64,000 nt of DNA from Ruminococcus gauvreauii (GTDB lineage: Bacteria; Bacillota; Clostridia; Lachnospirales; Lachnospiraceae), in contig NZ_CP102290.1 in the NCBI RefSeq assembly GCF_025151995.1, positions 1,922,001-1,986,000 of the forward strand, in the 5' to 3' direction. This document shows positions 27,902 through 36,614 of the stretch, piece by piece. Position 1 is the stretch's first letter, and the number at the start of each line of letters is the position of its first letter. Both the position numbers and the translations under genes were made by a program. The notes beneath the pieces were generated by a model. The model worked only from the letters and a program-made list of their open reading frames with translations, ran no database searches and was not told where the DNA came from.

Positions 27902-28845
27902 GATTTTATCCAGGTCCCTGTTTTAATGATATCATCCCAGTTTGGAGCCTGATCACTGAGCCATATAGTATCCAGGCTGCCGTTAGATGCATGTGTATGA
28001 TAATAATAGCTTTGGTCAGCAGGATTATAAATGACTGATGCTTTGGCGGCCCCATAATCGTTGTTTGAGTTAGAAAACTCTCCGGCAGTCATGACGGTAA
28101 TATTATTCCCGTCACTGTCTTTGAAAACCATTGGAATCCAGATTTGATTCTGCAAAACGTTTTTTGTATCCAGATTTTGAATTTCCTGTGGGAGAGTGCT
28201 CATATTGACAGAAGGATAGTCCCCCTTATTCTTAGCCTTCATGTACAGCTGCAGGTACTGTGAGTCATATTTTGTTTTCAGATTACCATTGCTGTAATAC
28301 AAATCCGGATATTTTTCCTGCGGATAAAGCGTCTTGATCGTATCAGCGGTCACCTTACCCCCTACCAGATTCAGAAGCGTATTCAGGGAATCCAGATAAT
28401 CCTGTGCCGTACTGCCGGTCAGTATGCCGTCTTCGCGGTCCATAATCCGGTACTGCGGGTCGGTTGATACGTCATAAAGGACGACGGTTCCGTCTTTTGC
28501 AACATACTCCAGCTGTATAATGGCATCGGTGGCAGCGTCGCATTTAATGTAATTAATACTGCCGCTCACACCGGCGGCCTCAGTAATTGCTTTCCGCTCC
28601 GCTGACCGGTTTAAGGCAGTTTCCAAACTGTCGCTGCCAAGGCGGGAGTAAAGCTCAGTGGAATGGATATTTGCCATTGTTACGACGGTACTGCACTCTG
28701 AAATATAGGAAGCTTCCTTTGCTTTGTTGACATAACGTAGTATGGACGGTACCATAACGGCTGCAAGAACCAGAATGATAACGATGACCACAATTAGTTC
28801 AACCAGAGTAAACCCCTTATTGCCTCTGTTTAATTTCTTTTTCAT
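27895..28845 (-). CDS. Type IV prepilin-like protein
   Basis: A 316-residue protein from the ATG at 28845 (an ATG four codons upstream is also possible; GGTGAG precedes 28845). It begins with a classic class III signal, KGFTLVELIVVIVIILVLAA, with cleavage expected between Gly11 and Phe12 and the conserved Glu at mature position 5. A hydrophobic helix to about residue 35 is followed by a large soluble domain rich in Asp, Tyr and Thr. At 316 residues it is longer than common major pilins, more like a minor or surface-displayed pseudopilin. No PilB, PilC, PilD or other pilin gene is in the window, so assembly must use machinery elsewhere. Confidence 0.88.
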   Translation of the reverse strand: MKKKLNRGNKGFTLVELIVVIVIILVLAAVMVPSILRYVNKAKEASYISECSTVVTMANIHSTELYSRLGSDSLETALNRSAERKAITEAAGVSGSINYIKCDAATDAIIQLEYVAKDGTVVLYDVSTDPQYRIMDREDGILTGSTAQDYLDSLNTLLNLVGGKVTADTIKTLYPQEKYPDLYYSNGNLKTKYDSQYLQLYMKAKNKGDYPSVNMSTLPQEIQNLDTKNVLQNQIWIPMVFKDSDGNNITVMTAGEFSNSNNDYGAAKASVIYNPADQSYYYHTHASNGSLDTIWLSDQAPNWDDIIKTGTWIKSK

Positions 28846-28874
28846 AAGTCTCACCAAAAACTTTCCCTTTAGTC

Positions 28875-29909
28875 TTAAAGATGTCCAATATCGCTGAGCA
28901 GCTGATCCACATCGGTTTCCGATGTAGCCCAGCTGGTACAGAACCGTACGGCGGACCGCTTTTCATCAACCCGTTCCCAGAAACAGAAAGAATAGCGCCT
29001 GGAAAGCTGGTCAATCTGTATCTGATTAAGAATTGGATACTGCTGGTTGGTATATGAATCATATAAGAGAGGAATCCCTTTGTGCTGGAATGCCTGCCTG
29101 ATACGCATAGCCTGGGTAACCGCATGTCTGGCTATCCGGCAGTAAAGACCGTCTTCGAACAGAGTCTCAAACTGAATGCCGAGCAGCCGGCCTTTTGCGA
29201 GCATTCCGCCGTTTTGTTTGATCAGATATCGAAAATCTGTCTTCAGGTCCGGATCTGTGATGACAACAGCCTCTCCGAACATTGCGCCGACCTTTGTACC
29301 GCCGATATAAAAGATGTCTGCGAGTGTGGCAAAGTCCGGAAGCGTCAGGTCACAGGAGTCGGACATAAGTCCATAACCCATTCTGGCGCCGTCGATATAC
29401 AGAGGAATACGGCAGCGGCGGCACACACTGTTTATGGCAAGCAGTTCATTTTTTGAGTAGATAGTGCCGTTTTCCGTGGGCCATGACAGATAGACCATAC
29501 CCGGCTGAACCATGTGCTCAAAATTTTCATCGTGGAAGTGCCCCAGTATCAGATCCTCGATCTGCTGTGCGGTAATCTTACCGTCCTCGCCCGGCAGAGA
29601 GAGAACCTTATGCCCGGATGCCTCGATGGCGCCGCTTTCATGGACATTGATATGTCCGGTAGAAGCACAGATGACACCCTGATGAGGACGCAGGATAGAT
29701 GAGATCACGGTTGCGTTTGTCTGTGTACCGCCCACCAGAAAGTGTATGTCGGCGTCGGGTGAAAGACAGGCATCTCGGATATGTTTTCGGGCTGTTTCAC
29801 AGTGGATGTCGACACCGTAGCCCGGAGTCTGTTCCATGTTTGTATCACATAACTTTTGTAAGATTAACGGATGTGCCCCTTCGGCATAATCGCATTCAAA
29901 TCGTATCAT
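28875..29909 (-). CDS. ltaE: Low-specificity L-threonine aldolase (beta-eliminating lyase family)
   Basis: A 344-residue PLP enzyme from the ATG at 29909 (GGAGGAGC lies upstream; this start overlaps the preceding gene as ATGA). It cleaves threonine or allo-threonine to glycine and acetaldehyde. The start FECDYAEGAHPLILQKL, VGGTQTNATVIS, STGHINVHESGAIEASGHKV, LYIDGARMGYGLMS and the Schiff-base lysine in YIGGTKVGAMFGE match the family. Length is typical. It is translationally coupled to the GNAT-GrpB fusion gene upstream, but no functional link between them is obvious. Confidence 0.9.
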   Translation of the reverse strand: MIRFECDYAEGAHPLILQKLCDTNMEQTPGYGVDIHCETARKHIRDACLSPDADIHFLVGGTQTNATVISSILRPHQGVICASTGHINVHESGAIEASGHKVLSLPGEDGKITAQQIEDLILGHFHDENFEHMVQPGMVYLSWPTENGTIYSKNELLAINSVCRRCRIPLYIDGARMGYGLMSDSCDLTLPDFATLADIFYIGGTKVGAMFGEAVVITDPDLKTDFRYLIKQNGGMLAKGRLLGIQFETLFEDGLYCRIARHAVTQAMRIRQAFQHKGIPLLYDSYTNQQYPILNQIQIDQLSRRYSFCFWERVDEKRSAVRFCTSWATSETDVDQLLSDIGHL

Positions 29910-31288
29910 GAAAAGCTCCTCCATCTATCCGGCGCGTATCGGTTATGAAATTCCATACGTGCTTTTTTTGTATATTCTTCTATAAATTCAGTTTTTGCCT
30001 TTGTGTAGGCATCCCGGTCATTTTTATATTCCCTGGCGAGTTTTTGCTTTAACGCGGCATAATCACGCGAGATTTCATCATGAAGGATCAGATAATCCCT
30101 GAAATAAAGTTCGTCCCAGTCTCCGAAACAGCGTATGTGAAGGTGGTACACCTGATTGGCAAAACCGTTTGGAGTATACCCTTTATTAAATACAAGTTTC
30201 AGCTCAGGCATATAGCTCTCAGACATGCAGATCCATCCGCTCGATTCCAGTGTGGATTTGAGCTCCACTATATTGCAGTCATCGGTAACTTCCATCAGTA
30301 TATCAACAATTGGTTTGGCGATCAGCCCCTCCACAGAAGTGCTGCCGATATGATGGATCCGAATGACCTGATCCTTTCCGATCAGATGTAGCAGGCGGCT
30401 TTTTTCCGCGCGGTACCATTTTTTATACTGTGTATTATGTTCCCGCAGAATGATCGGGAACAACGTCCAGAGTTCCTGCATCGGCATATCCAACAGCATG
30501 GCCGCCACGGGATTCTTCCGGGGTACTGTTATGCAATAGGCGGTATAGCTGTAATCCAGATGGTACCCCAGTCTTTCTGCCAGAGATACCGATCTGAGGT
30601 CATGTGCATCCCATCCGGGATACAGGCCCCGCTGCCGGCATTCCAGAATTAATTTTGCACAGCAGGCGAGCGCTAGCCCCTTTTTGCGGTGTTCCGGTTT
30701 AGTGTCCACTTCTATTTCTATGCTGCTGTCACTGACCGCGTAGGAGGATGCACCCGATACCAGGTCATTTTTATATAATACCGCGGCGCCAATACCATGT
30801 TCCCGGTAGTTTTCATAGGTGGGGAACAGTGCGCACAGATCACAGGACCAGTCTTCCTGTCTGGACAACTGATAAATATGTTCATCAATCATATGCAGTG
30901 AATAGCCGTCGGGAAGCCGGTCAATAAACTCGTTTAACAGGAAGTCATTGAAGACGCCGGGTTCTCTTTTAATCGCATATCGGGTAAATCTTTCTGCACG
31001 CCTGCCCCACACCTCTTCGATCAGAGAATCCCAGGTCTCATTTTCCGGGATCATAAGGAGTTGGGCTGCGTCATAATCCGGCGGAATATTGCGGACCAGG
31101 TTTTCATTTGGTTTTCCTGCAAAAAAACTGAAAGCCCCGATGATGATCTGAGCGGAAACGGGGATGTCGGTATTATCTGCGTATGCACAGCCCATTCTGT
31201 TTTCGAGGCAGGAATGAACCATAGGCTGATGAAAGTTTTTAAACAGGGGCGCAATCCGTACTTTTTGATCTTTGCGCAAACGCTGCAT
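29906..31288 (-). CDS. Fusion of a GNAT acetyltransferase and a GrpB-family nucleotidyltransferase-like domain
   Basis: A 460-residue protein of two parts. Residues about 1-265 resemble the larger Gram-positive GNAT type, with EIEVDTKPEHRKKGLALACC as the acetyl-CoA loop and DAHDLRSVSLAERLGYHLDY as the C-terminal acceptor part. Residues about 285-445 are a GrpB/UPF0157 domain, with IHHIGSTSVEGLIAKPIVDI as the nucleotidyltransferase-like signature (G-S-T and paired Asp), then VYHLHIRCFGDWDELYFRDY. GrpB-type proteins usually stand alone at about 170 residues. GGAGGA lies upstream. The reaction is unknown; acetylation plus nucleotidyl transfer to a small molecule such as an antibiotic is conceivable but unproven. 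Confidence 0.82.
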   Translation of the reverse strand: MQRLRKDQKVRIAPLFKNFHQPMVHSCLENRMGCAYADNTDIPVSAQIIIGAFSFFAGKPNENLVRNIPPDYDAAQLLMIPENETWDSLIEEVWGRRAERFTRYAIKREPGVFNDFLLNEFIDRLPDGYSLHMIDEHIYQLSRQEDWSCDLCALFPTYENYREHGIGAAVLYKNDLVSGASSYAVSDSSIEIEVDTKPEHRKKGLALACCAKLILECRQRGLYPGWDAHDLRSVSLAERLGYHLDYSYTAYCITVPRKNPVAAMLLDMPMQELWTLFPIILREHNTQYKKWYRAEKSRLLHLIGKDQVIRIHHIGSTSVEGLIAKPIVDILMEVTDDCNIVELKSTLESSGWICMSESYMPELKLVFNKGYTPNGFANQVYHLHIRCFGDWDELYFRDYLILHDEISRDYAALKQKLAREYKNDRDAYTKAKTEFIEEYTKKARMEFHNRYAPDRWRSFS

Positions 31289-31483
31289 CGCATAATCCTC
31301 CGTTTCCGGCTGTCCTGCTTACGTATCGGTAACAGCCATTTTTTCTATTATATAACAAACAATGCAGAACAGGCAATGAAAATACATCTGTTACAGGAAA
31401 TCACCGCAATTGACAAAGAGAATTTCCGCCGATATAATGTAACAGTCGACATGGATGTCGTTACTGATCGGGGGATTTATCTT

Positions 31484-32179
31484 ATGAACAAAAGAACATT
31501 GAAAGTGGCATTTCCGTATACACTACCCGTGCTGATGGGGTATATTTTCCTGGGAATCGCATTTGGGGTGCTGCTTGGCAGCAAGGGATACCATGCGGGC
31601 TGGGCGCTCCTCATGAGTCTTTTTATCTATGCGGGGTCCATGCAGTTTGTGGCAATTGACCTGTTGACAGGAATGTTCAATCCGCTATCCGCCATGCTTG
31701 TGACGCTTATGGTCAATGCGCGCCATATCTTTTACGGATTGTCTATGCTGGATAAATTTAAAATCTGCGGTAAGCTCAAACCGTATATGATCTTTTCACT
31801 GACTGATGAGACGTATTCTCTGCTCTGTGCGGCTGAGACTCCAAAGGGTATTGACCGCAAATGGTTTATGTTCTGCATTGCAGTATTGAATCAGCTGTAC
31901 TGGGTAACGGGTTCTGTGATTGGAAATGTGGCGGGCAGTCTCATAAAATTTAATTCCACAGGGATCGATTTTGCCATGACCGCATTATTTATCGTCATTT
32001 TTATTGAGCAGTGGGAGAGCACAGAGAACCATATACCGGCACTTCTGGGTCTTTTCGTGACGTTGTTGTGTCTGATCGTGTTTGGACAGGACTGGTTCAT
32101 CATTGCATCTATGGTTGGGATATTCCTGAGTCTCGCGGGTCTGCACGGGAGAATGAGAAAAAGGGGGAAGACAGTATGA
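31484..32179 (+). CDS. azlC: AzlC family branched-chain amino acid exporter, large subunit
   Basis: A 231-residue membrane protein from the ATG at 31484, preceded by GGGGGA. It opens FPYTLPVLMGYIFLGIAFG and contains the AzlC signatures LFIYAGSMQFVAIDLL and LMVNARHIFYGLSML. Together with AzlD it forms an exporter for branched-chain amino acids or their analogues such as 4-azaleucine. Earlier in-frame starts run antisense to the GNAT-GrpB gene and lack a ribosome binding site. The stop overlaps the azlD start as ATGA. Confidence 0.93.
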   Translation: MNKRTLKVAFPYTLPVLMGYIFLGIAFGVLLGSKGYHAGWALLMSLFIYAGSMQFVAIDLLTGMFNPLSAMLVTLMVNARHIFYGLSMLDKFKICGKLKPYMIFSLTDETYSLLCAAETPKGIDRKWFMFCIAVLNQLYWVTGSVIGNVAGSLIKFNSTGIDFAMTALFIVIFIEQWESTENHIPALLGLFVTLLCLIVFGQDWFIIASMVGIFLSLAGLHGRMRKRGKTV

Positions 32180-32502
32180 CATCGACACAGGCGCTGATTA
32201 CGATTCTTGTGATTGCGGCGGTAACCGTACTGACAAGAGTGCTGCCGTTTGCATTGTTTCCGGGAAATAAGAAGACACCGGAGTTTATTCTTTACCTGGG
32301 AGAAGTGCTTCCGTTTGCGATTATCGGTATGCTGGTTGTGTACTGTTTCAAATCGGTGTCATTTTTTCAGGCGCCGTTTGGCATTCCGGAAGTAATTGCA
32401 GGGGTGTTCGTGATCATGATACATAAATGGAAACATAATCTTTTGCTGAGCATTGGCGGCGGGACGATTTTATATATGCTGCTTGTGCAGCTGGTATTCT
32501 AA
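32176..32502 (+). CDS. azlD: AzlD family branched-chain amino acid exporter, small subunit
   Basis: A 108-residue protein with four hydrophobic segments, including VLTRVLPFALFPGNKKTPEF and LPFAIIGMLVVYCF, the usual AzlD features. It overlaps azlC by 4 bases and has AAGGGGGAAG just upstream, so the pair is translated together. The start at 32176 is chosen because longer frames sit inside azlC. Confidence 0.92.
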   Translation: MTSTQALITILVIAAVTVLTRVLPFALFPGNKKTPEFILYLGEVLPFAIIGMLVVYCFKSVSFFQAPFGIPEVIAGVFVIMIHKWKHNLLLSIGGGTILYMLLVQLVF

Positions 32503-32588
32503 AGAATGCCGCTCGGAACAGTAGGAGGTATGAGACATTCTGTCGTGAGATATACTATAATAAGTACACACAGCGATCAGGTCTGCAG

Positions 32589-33464
32589 ATGAAAGAGCGT
32601 TTTTCTTTTGTTGTCACGGCGGTTCTCATATTTTTACTGGTACCGGTTATTATTACGCTTCTGCTTTCGGGCAGGCAGTCAATCACAATAGAAAAAGCCC
32701 CGGATGCAGAAAACTATCTGGCGGGGATTGTTTACCGGCAGGTGAGTGCGGATTATCCGCTGGAAGCTGTCAAGGCACAGGTCGTGCTTGCCAGAAGTAC
32801 CTTTGTCCGTCAGGTAAAGGAAGGATCCATGACGAAAAAACAGCTGGAGCAGATTGCCCAGAACCTCAAAACCGATATGGAGAACAGAAATTTTGATAAA
32901 CAGTACGAACGAATCCAGCGGGCGGTTATCAATACCAGAGGGGAGGTACTTGCTCACGATGGAGAGGTCTGCTTCGGTGTCTTTCACCGCCTCAGCACCG
33001 GAAGGACCAGGAATGCAAAGGGTGTGCTGCAGGATGATTCCTATCAATATCTGACAGGAGTTGAGAGCGTGAAGGATCAGGAAGCGGATGATTACCTGAC
33101 CGGACATTATTTTACACCTGCTTTTCTGGAGAAGGAATTCCGGGATTTTGGAATTACATATTCCGCTTCCTCCGGAGATGTCATTGAGGTGACAGAGCGT
33201 GATGAGGCCGATTATGTCATCAGTGTAACTATTGGGAGCCAGACGTGTACGGGAGAAGAGCTGCGTCAGATACTGCGTCTGCCGTCCGCCAGTTTTGTGG
33301 TTGAGCAGATGGACGGAAAAGTACGTTTTTTGTGCAGAGGAGCCGGTCACGGGCTTGGGATGAGTCAGTATGGAGCCGGATGCATGGCACGGGAAGGGAG
33401 TACATATCGTGAAATTCTGGAACATTATTTTCCGCAAACGGAAATTCTTGTAACGAAAAAGTGA
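32589..33464 (+). CDS. spoIID: Stage II sporulation protein D (SpoIID)
   Basis: A 291-residue membrane-anchored lytic transglycosylase that thins septal peptidoglycan during forespore engulfment. Residues about 8-27 are the membrane anchor (FVVTAVLIFLLVPVIITLLL). The SpoIID/LytB domain follows: NYLAGIVYRQVSADYPLEAV with the catalytic-type acidic context, KAQVVLARSTF, and the C-terminal GAGHGLGMSQYGAGCMAREG. The usual family form is VxGxM near EAVKAQ; here IVYRQ replaces it, and Glu58 in PLEAVKAQ is retained. It precedes a SpoIIQ-like gene, the order known in clostridia. Expression in the mother cell is expected; I could not define a sigma-E promoter with confidence. Confidence 0.9.
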   Translation: MKERFSFVVTAVLIFLLVPVIITLLLSGRQSITIEKAPDAENYLAGIVYRQVSADYPLEAVKAQVVLARSTFVRQVKEGSMTKKQLEQIAQNLKTDMENRNFDKQYERIQRAVINTRGEVLAHDGEVCFGVFHRLSTGRTRNAKGVLQDDSYQYLTGVESVKDQEADDYLTGHYFTPAFLEKEFRDFGITYSASSGDVIEVTERDEADYVISVTIGSQTCTGEELRQILRLPSASFVVEQMDGKVRFLCRGAGHGLGMSQYGAGCMAREGSTYREILEHYFPQTEILVTKK

Positions 33465-33526
33465 ATAGAAACGTCATATTCGGGAAATCTATAAGAGAAA
33501 TACTTAAACTGTTAGAGGTGAAGAAT

Positions 33527-34312
33527 ATGATGAGAAAAGAAAGAAATTTAAGGCTGGCTGTCAGCGGAATCCTGCTGCTGGCTGTCGTTGCTGCTGGTAT
33601 CGGCATGTACCGGGCGGACCAGAAAGGAAACACAAAACAGGATACGCAGATTAGGAACGAGGAACTGGCAGAGGAGACGCCTCTATCAGATGAAGAAACT
33701 GCGGAAGATGAGGAAACAGAAAGTACAGATGTTAACACTTCCAATGCGGAGGCACAGATGGAAGGCACAGAAGATGAGGGAACTGCTGAAAATGCAGAAA
33801 CAGCGGAAGATGCCAGCGCTCAGGATGAGACAGCTGCAGATGAGACGGCTGCACAGGACGTGCAGGAAGTTCTGCCATCTCTCGATTTTAATGACAATAC
33901 CGTTATGGAATGGCCGGTATCCGGCGATGTCCTGATCGATTACAGCATGGACGGAGCGGTATATTTTCCGACACTGGAGGTATACAAGTATAATCCGGCA
34001 GTGATCCTGAGTGCTCAGGCTGATCAGCAGGTGCTTGCAGCTGCCAACAGCAAGGTGTTGTCCGTCGAGGAGGATTCCGAGACAGGTATGACTGTGACCA
34101 TGGATATGGGAAATGGTTATCAGGCAGTTTACGGACAGCTGAAGGATGTAACGGTTGCTCCTGAGCAGACGATCACGGCGGGTACTGTGATCGGTACAGT
34201 TGCCCAGCCGACAAAGTATTATTCGTCAGAAGGAACAAATCTGTATTTTGCACTGACAAAAGACGGTACGGCGGTTGATCCGTTCATGTATCTCCCGACA
34301 GAAGAAGAATAA
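33527..34312 (+). CDS. spoIIQ: SpoIIQ-like protein with degenerate M23 (LytM) domain
   Basis: A 261-residue protein from one of two adjacent ATG codons at 33527 and 33530. It has an N-terminal membrane helix (LAVSGILLLAVVAAGIGMY), a highly acidic low-complexity linker rich in Glu, Ala, Asp and Thr (about residues 35-120), and a C-terminal M23-like domain (about 125-255). The normal zinc ligands HxxxD and HxH are not seen: the second site reads GNGYQAVYGQLKDV where active enzymes have H-x-H, so it is probably not an enzyme. SpoIIQ links the forespore membrane to mother-cell SpoIIIAH. Its place directly after spoIID supports the call. Confidence 0.82.
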   Translation: MMRKERNLRLAVSGILLLAVVAAGIGMYRADQKGNTKQDTQIRNEELAEETPLSDEETAEDEETESTDVNTSNAEAQMEGTEDEGTAENAETAEDASAQDETAADETAAQDVQEVLPSLDFNDNTVMEWPVSGDVLIDYSMDGAVYFPTLEVYKYNPAVILSAQADQQVLAAANSKVLSVEEDSETGMTVTMDMGNGYQAVYGQLKDVTVAPEQTITAGTVIGTVAQPTKYYSSEGTNLYFALTKDGTAVDPFMYLPTEEE

Positions 34313-34504
34313 TCTTTTCACAAAACGAGGGGAATATCGTATAATAAAGTATAGATGAAAGGGCAGTGTAAAATTCGCAATCGAATTTTTTACAGAAATA
34401 TCTTTTTACACCATGAGTGATATACCCTTTGTCGATTGCTTTAGTATAAACGGTTTTGCAGACATTTGTTTGCAAAACTGTACATAGCCCGGGGAAGAAT
34501 AACC

Positions 34505-34762
34505 ATGAATTATACGTATATTGTAAAGTGTAAGGACGGCAGTCTTTACACCGGATGGACAAACAATCTAAAGAAACGCATCAGTGCACATAATGCCGGA
34601 CAGGGAGCACGCTATACAAAAAGCCGCAGACCCGTGGAACTTGTACACTGTGAGGTGTTTGAGACGAAAGAAGAAGCGATGCGCAGGGAATATGCGATCA
34701 AACAGATGACTCGTGCACAGAAGATCAAGCTGTGTCGTGAGAGTATGCATTTAAAAGTTTGA
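34505..34762 (+). CDS. GIY-YIG nuclease superfamily protein (UPF0213)
   Basis: An 85-residue protein from the ATG at 34505 after GGGGAAGAA. It is a minimal GIY-YIG domain: MNYTYIVKCKDGSLYTGWT contains the two signature segments in the forms TYIV and YTGWT, followed by the conserved Arg in NNLKKRISAHNAGQGARYTK and the Glu in FETKEEAMRREYAIK. Stand-alone members of this type (YhbQ-like) are poorly understood; roles in DNA repair have been suggested. A double terminator follows. Confidence 0.9.
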   Translation: MNYTYIVKCKDGSLYTGWTNNLKKRISAHNAGQGARYTKSRRPVELVHCEVFETKEEAMRREYAIKQMTRAQKIKLCRESMHLKV

Positions 34763-34769
34763 ATAAAAT

Positions 34770-34794
34770 TCCCCCGGTCAGCGGGGGATTTTTT
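34770..34794 (+). terminator. First terminator after the GIY-YIG gene
   Basis: TCCCCC / GGGGGA stem with a 7-base loop and a run of six T. Confidence 0.88.
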
Positions 34795-34797
34795 ACA

Positions 34798-34820
34798 GGG
34801 GGGGGTTGTCCCCCCTTTTT
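34798..34820 (+). terminator. Second, tandem terminator
   Basis: GGGGGG, loop TTGT, CCCCCC, TTTTT. Placed 4 bases after the first; the two together should insulate the convergent adenosyltransferase gene. Confidence 0.85.
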
Positions 34821-34854
34821 GATTGCGGTTAAAGTCTGCAATTGGTTATAAACT

Positions 34855-35388
34855 CTATTTTTCAATTCCTTTTCTGGAGCAAAGCCCCCGGTCGTACGGG
34901 TGCTTCACTTTACGGATTTCTGAAACATAATCAGCCAGGTCCATTAAGTTCTGGCTGGGATTCTGCCCGGTCAGTATGACTTCCAGCTTCTCCGGTTTAT
35001 GCTTCAGATAATCAGCAAGGAGCTCTTCGTCAAATAATCCTGCTTTGATCGTGTAAATGAGCTCATCAAAGAACACCACATCAAAGTTTTCATTTTCTAT
35101 CATCTCCGTGAGCATTTTAAACTGATTTTCGTAGAAGTTTTTCCGTTCTTTTTTCTCATCTTCACTCATCTGAAAGCTGAATTTTTCACCCTCAAGTCCG
35201 TCAACAAACGTGATGTTGGGGACATTTTCAAGAATATTCCGCTCACTGGTGGAATTATTCTTCATAAACTGATAGATCAATACTTTATATCCGCATCCGG
35301 CTGCACGTGTGGAAAGCCCCATTCCGGTGGTTGTTTTTCCTTTGCCGTCCCCGCAGTAGATGTGGATGCATCCTGTCTGCTTTTCCAT
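34855..35388 (-). CDS. cobO: Cob(I)yrinic acid a,c-diamide adenosyltransferase (CobA/CobO type)
   Basis: A 177-residue enzyme that transfers the 5'-deoxyadenosyl group of ATP to reduced corrinoids to make coenzyme B12 forms. The P-loop GDGKGKTTTGMGLSTRAAG at residues 13-31 and VVFFDELIYTIKAGLFDEEL are diagnostic, with VILTGQNPSQNLMDLADYVS near the C-terminus. Length fits the family. No other corrinoid gene is adjacent, so it may serve salvage. It is relevant that several possible corrinoid-dependent UROD-fold proteins lie in this window. It is 54 bases downstream of the D-lactate dehydrogenase gene on the same strand. Confidence 0.93.
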   Translation of the reverse strand: MEKQTGCIHIYCGDGKGKTTTGMGLSTRAAGCGYKVLIYQFMKNNSTSERNILENVPNITFVDGLEGEKFSFQMSEDEKKERKNFYENQFKMLTEMIENENFDVVFFDELIYTIKAGLFDEELLADYLKHKPEKLEVILTGQNPSQNLMDLADYVSEIRKVKHPYDRGLCSRKGIEK

Positions 35389-35442
35389 AATAGATTCCTT
35401 TCTAAAACAATTTCAACTGCTTTTAAAGAAAGTATATCAGGC

Positions 35443-36417
35443 TTAAAGCTCATTGACAAGTTCTCTGCCGTTTGCAAATGCAGCGGCATTTTCCAACGTG
35501 ACGGAAGCGATGGCCTCCATCGCCTCGCGCGTGAAAAAGCCCATATGTGAAGTGATCAGGACATTTGGAAAAGCAGCCAGCCGGATCAGGTTCTCATCGT
35601 TAATGATATCGTTGGAACGGTCTTCATAAAATACCCCGTCTTCTTCCTCGTATACATCCAGACCGACGCCTGCAAACTTTTTGTCAGCGAGTCCCTCGAT
35701 CAGTGCAGCGGTATCGATCAATGCCCCCCTTGATGTGTTGATGAGATAAACGCCGTCCTTCATCTGGGAAATAGCCTGCTGATTGATCAGATAATGTGTA
35801 TCGTCAGTCAGCGGACAGTGAAGGGAGATGATATCCGACTGGGCAAAAAGAGCGTCTCTGTCGGTATAGGTGACGTCCAGAGAGGGATTGGGATAAGGGT
35901 CGTATGCCAGAACATTCATTCCAAACCCCTTACAGATCCGTATCATGGACTGCCCGATCTTCCCGGTTCCGATGATGCCTGCCGTCCGGCCAAACAGAGT
36001 CTGCCCCATCAGACCATTGATACTCATGTTAAAATCACGTGTCCGTGTGTATGCCCTGTGCGTATAGCGGTTTACCGTCAGCAGCATGGCCATTGCGTAT
36101 TCCGCCACTGCATCCGGGGAATAGCTCGGAACGCGGAGTACATGAATACGGCCGCGTGCAGCATCGAGGTCGACATGGTTATAACCGGCGCTGCGCAGCA
36201 GGATTGCCTTAACACCGAGTCTGCACAACTGATCAATCATTCCGGCAGTGACGGCATCGTTGACAAAAATGCAGATGGCTTCGCAGCCTGATGCCAACGG
36301 AATGGAAGATTCTTTCAGTGGACTTTCCAGAAAATGAATCTTAATATCATATTGATGTGACATGGGCTCAAACCAGAGCCTGTCATAGGGCTTTGTACTA
36401 TAAAATGCAATATTCAT
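35443..36417 (-). CDS. ldhA: D-lactate dehydrogenase (D-isomer-specific 2-hydroxyacid dehydrogenase)
   Basis: A 324-residue NAD-dependent enzyme, probably reducing pyruvate to D-lactate. The nucleotide fold has GIIGTGKIGQ, the catalytic Arg lies in LINTSRGALIDT, Glu in GVGLDVYEEEDG and His in VLITSHMGFFT. The segment FYEDRSNDIINDENL is characteristic of the LdhA subgroup. AGCATTGC-type substrate loops (LRSAGYNHVDL) agree with lactate dehydrogenase rather than glycerate or phosphoglycerate enzymes. A GGAGGACAT site precedes the start. Likely a fermentative gene. Confidence 0.9.
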   Translation of the reverse strand: MNIAFYSTKPYDRLWFEPMSHQYDIKIHFLESPLKESSIPLASGCEAICIFVNDAVTAGMIDQLCRLGVKAILLRSAGYNHVDLDAARGRIHVLRVPSYSPDAVAEYAMAMLLTVNRYTHRAYTRTRDFNMSINGLMGQTLFGRTAGIIGTGKIGQSMIRICKGFGMNVLAYDPYPNPSLDVTYTDRDALFAQSDIISLHCPLTDDTHYLINQQAISQMKDGVYLINTSRGALIDTAALIEGLADKKFAGVGLDVYEEEDGVFYEDRSNDIINDENLIRLAAFPNVLITSHMGFFTREAMEAIASVTLENAAAFANGRELVNEL

Positions 36418-36614
36418 AATGTCCTCCAGATCTTTTTACTATGATTATGCGGAGAATACACCAGGAATATTCAGATTAGCAGATACAAGTAAAAAATGCG
36501 GAAACAGACATTATTATGTGCTACTTATGAGGCTGCAAATTATGATACAGTAAAAACATACAATATATGAAAGGAAATCAATGAAAAAACCGGCATAAGA
36601 CACAAAAACGAATG

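Noticed and set aside
31061..31483. A 140-codon N-terminal extension of azlC
   Set aside because: It lies antisense to the GNAT-GrpB gene and the hydrophobic AzlC protein begins at 31484 after a proper ribosome binding site.
33588..33935. Plus-strand Arg/Met/Lys-rich frame within spoIIQ
   Set aside because: It is the shifted frame of the acidic linker repeat and lacks a ribosome binding site.
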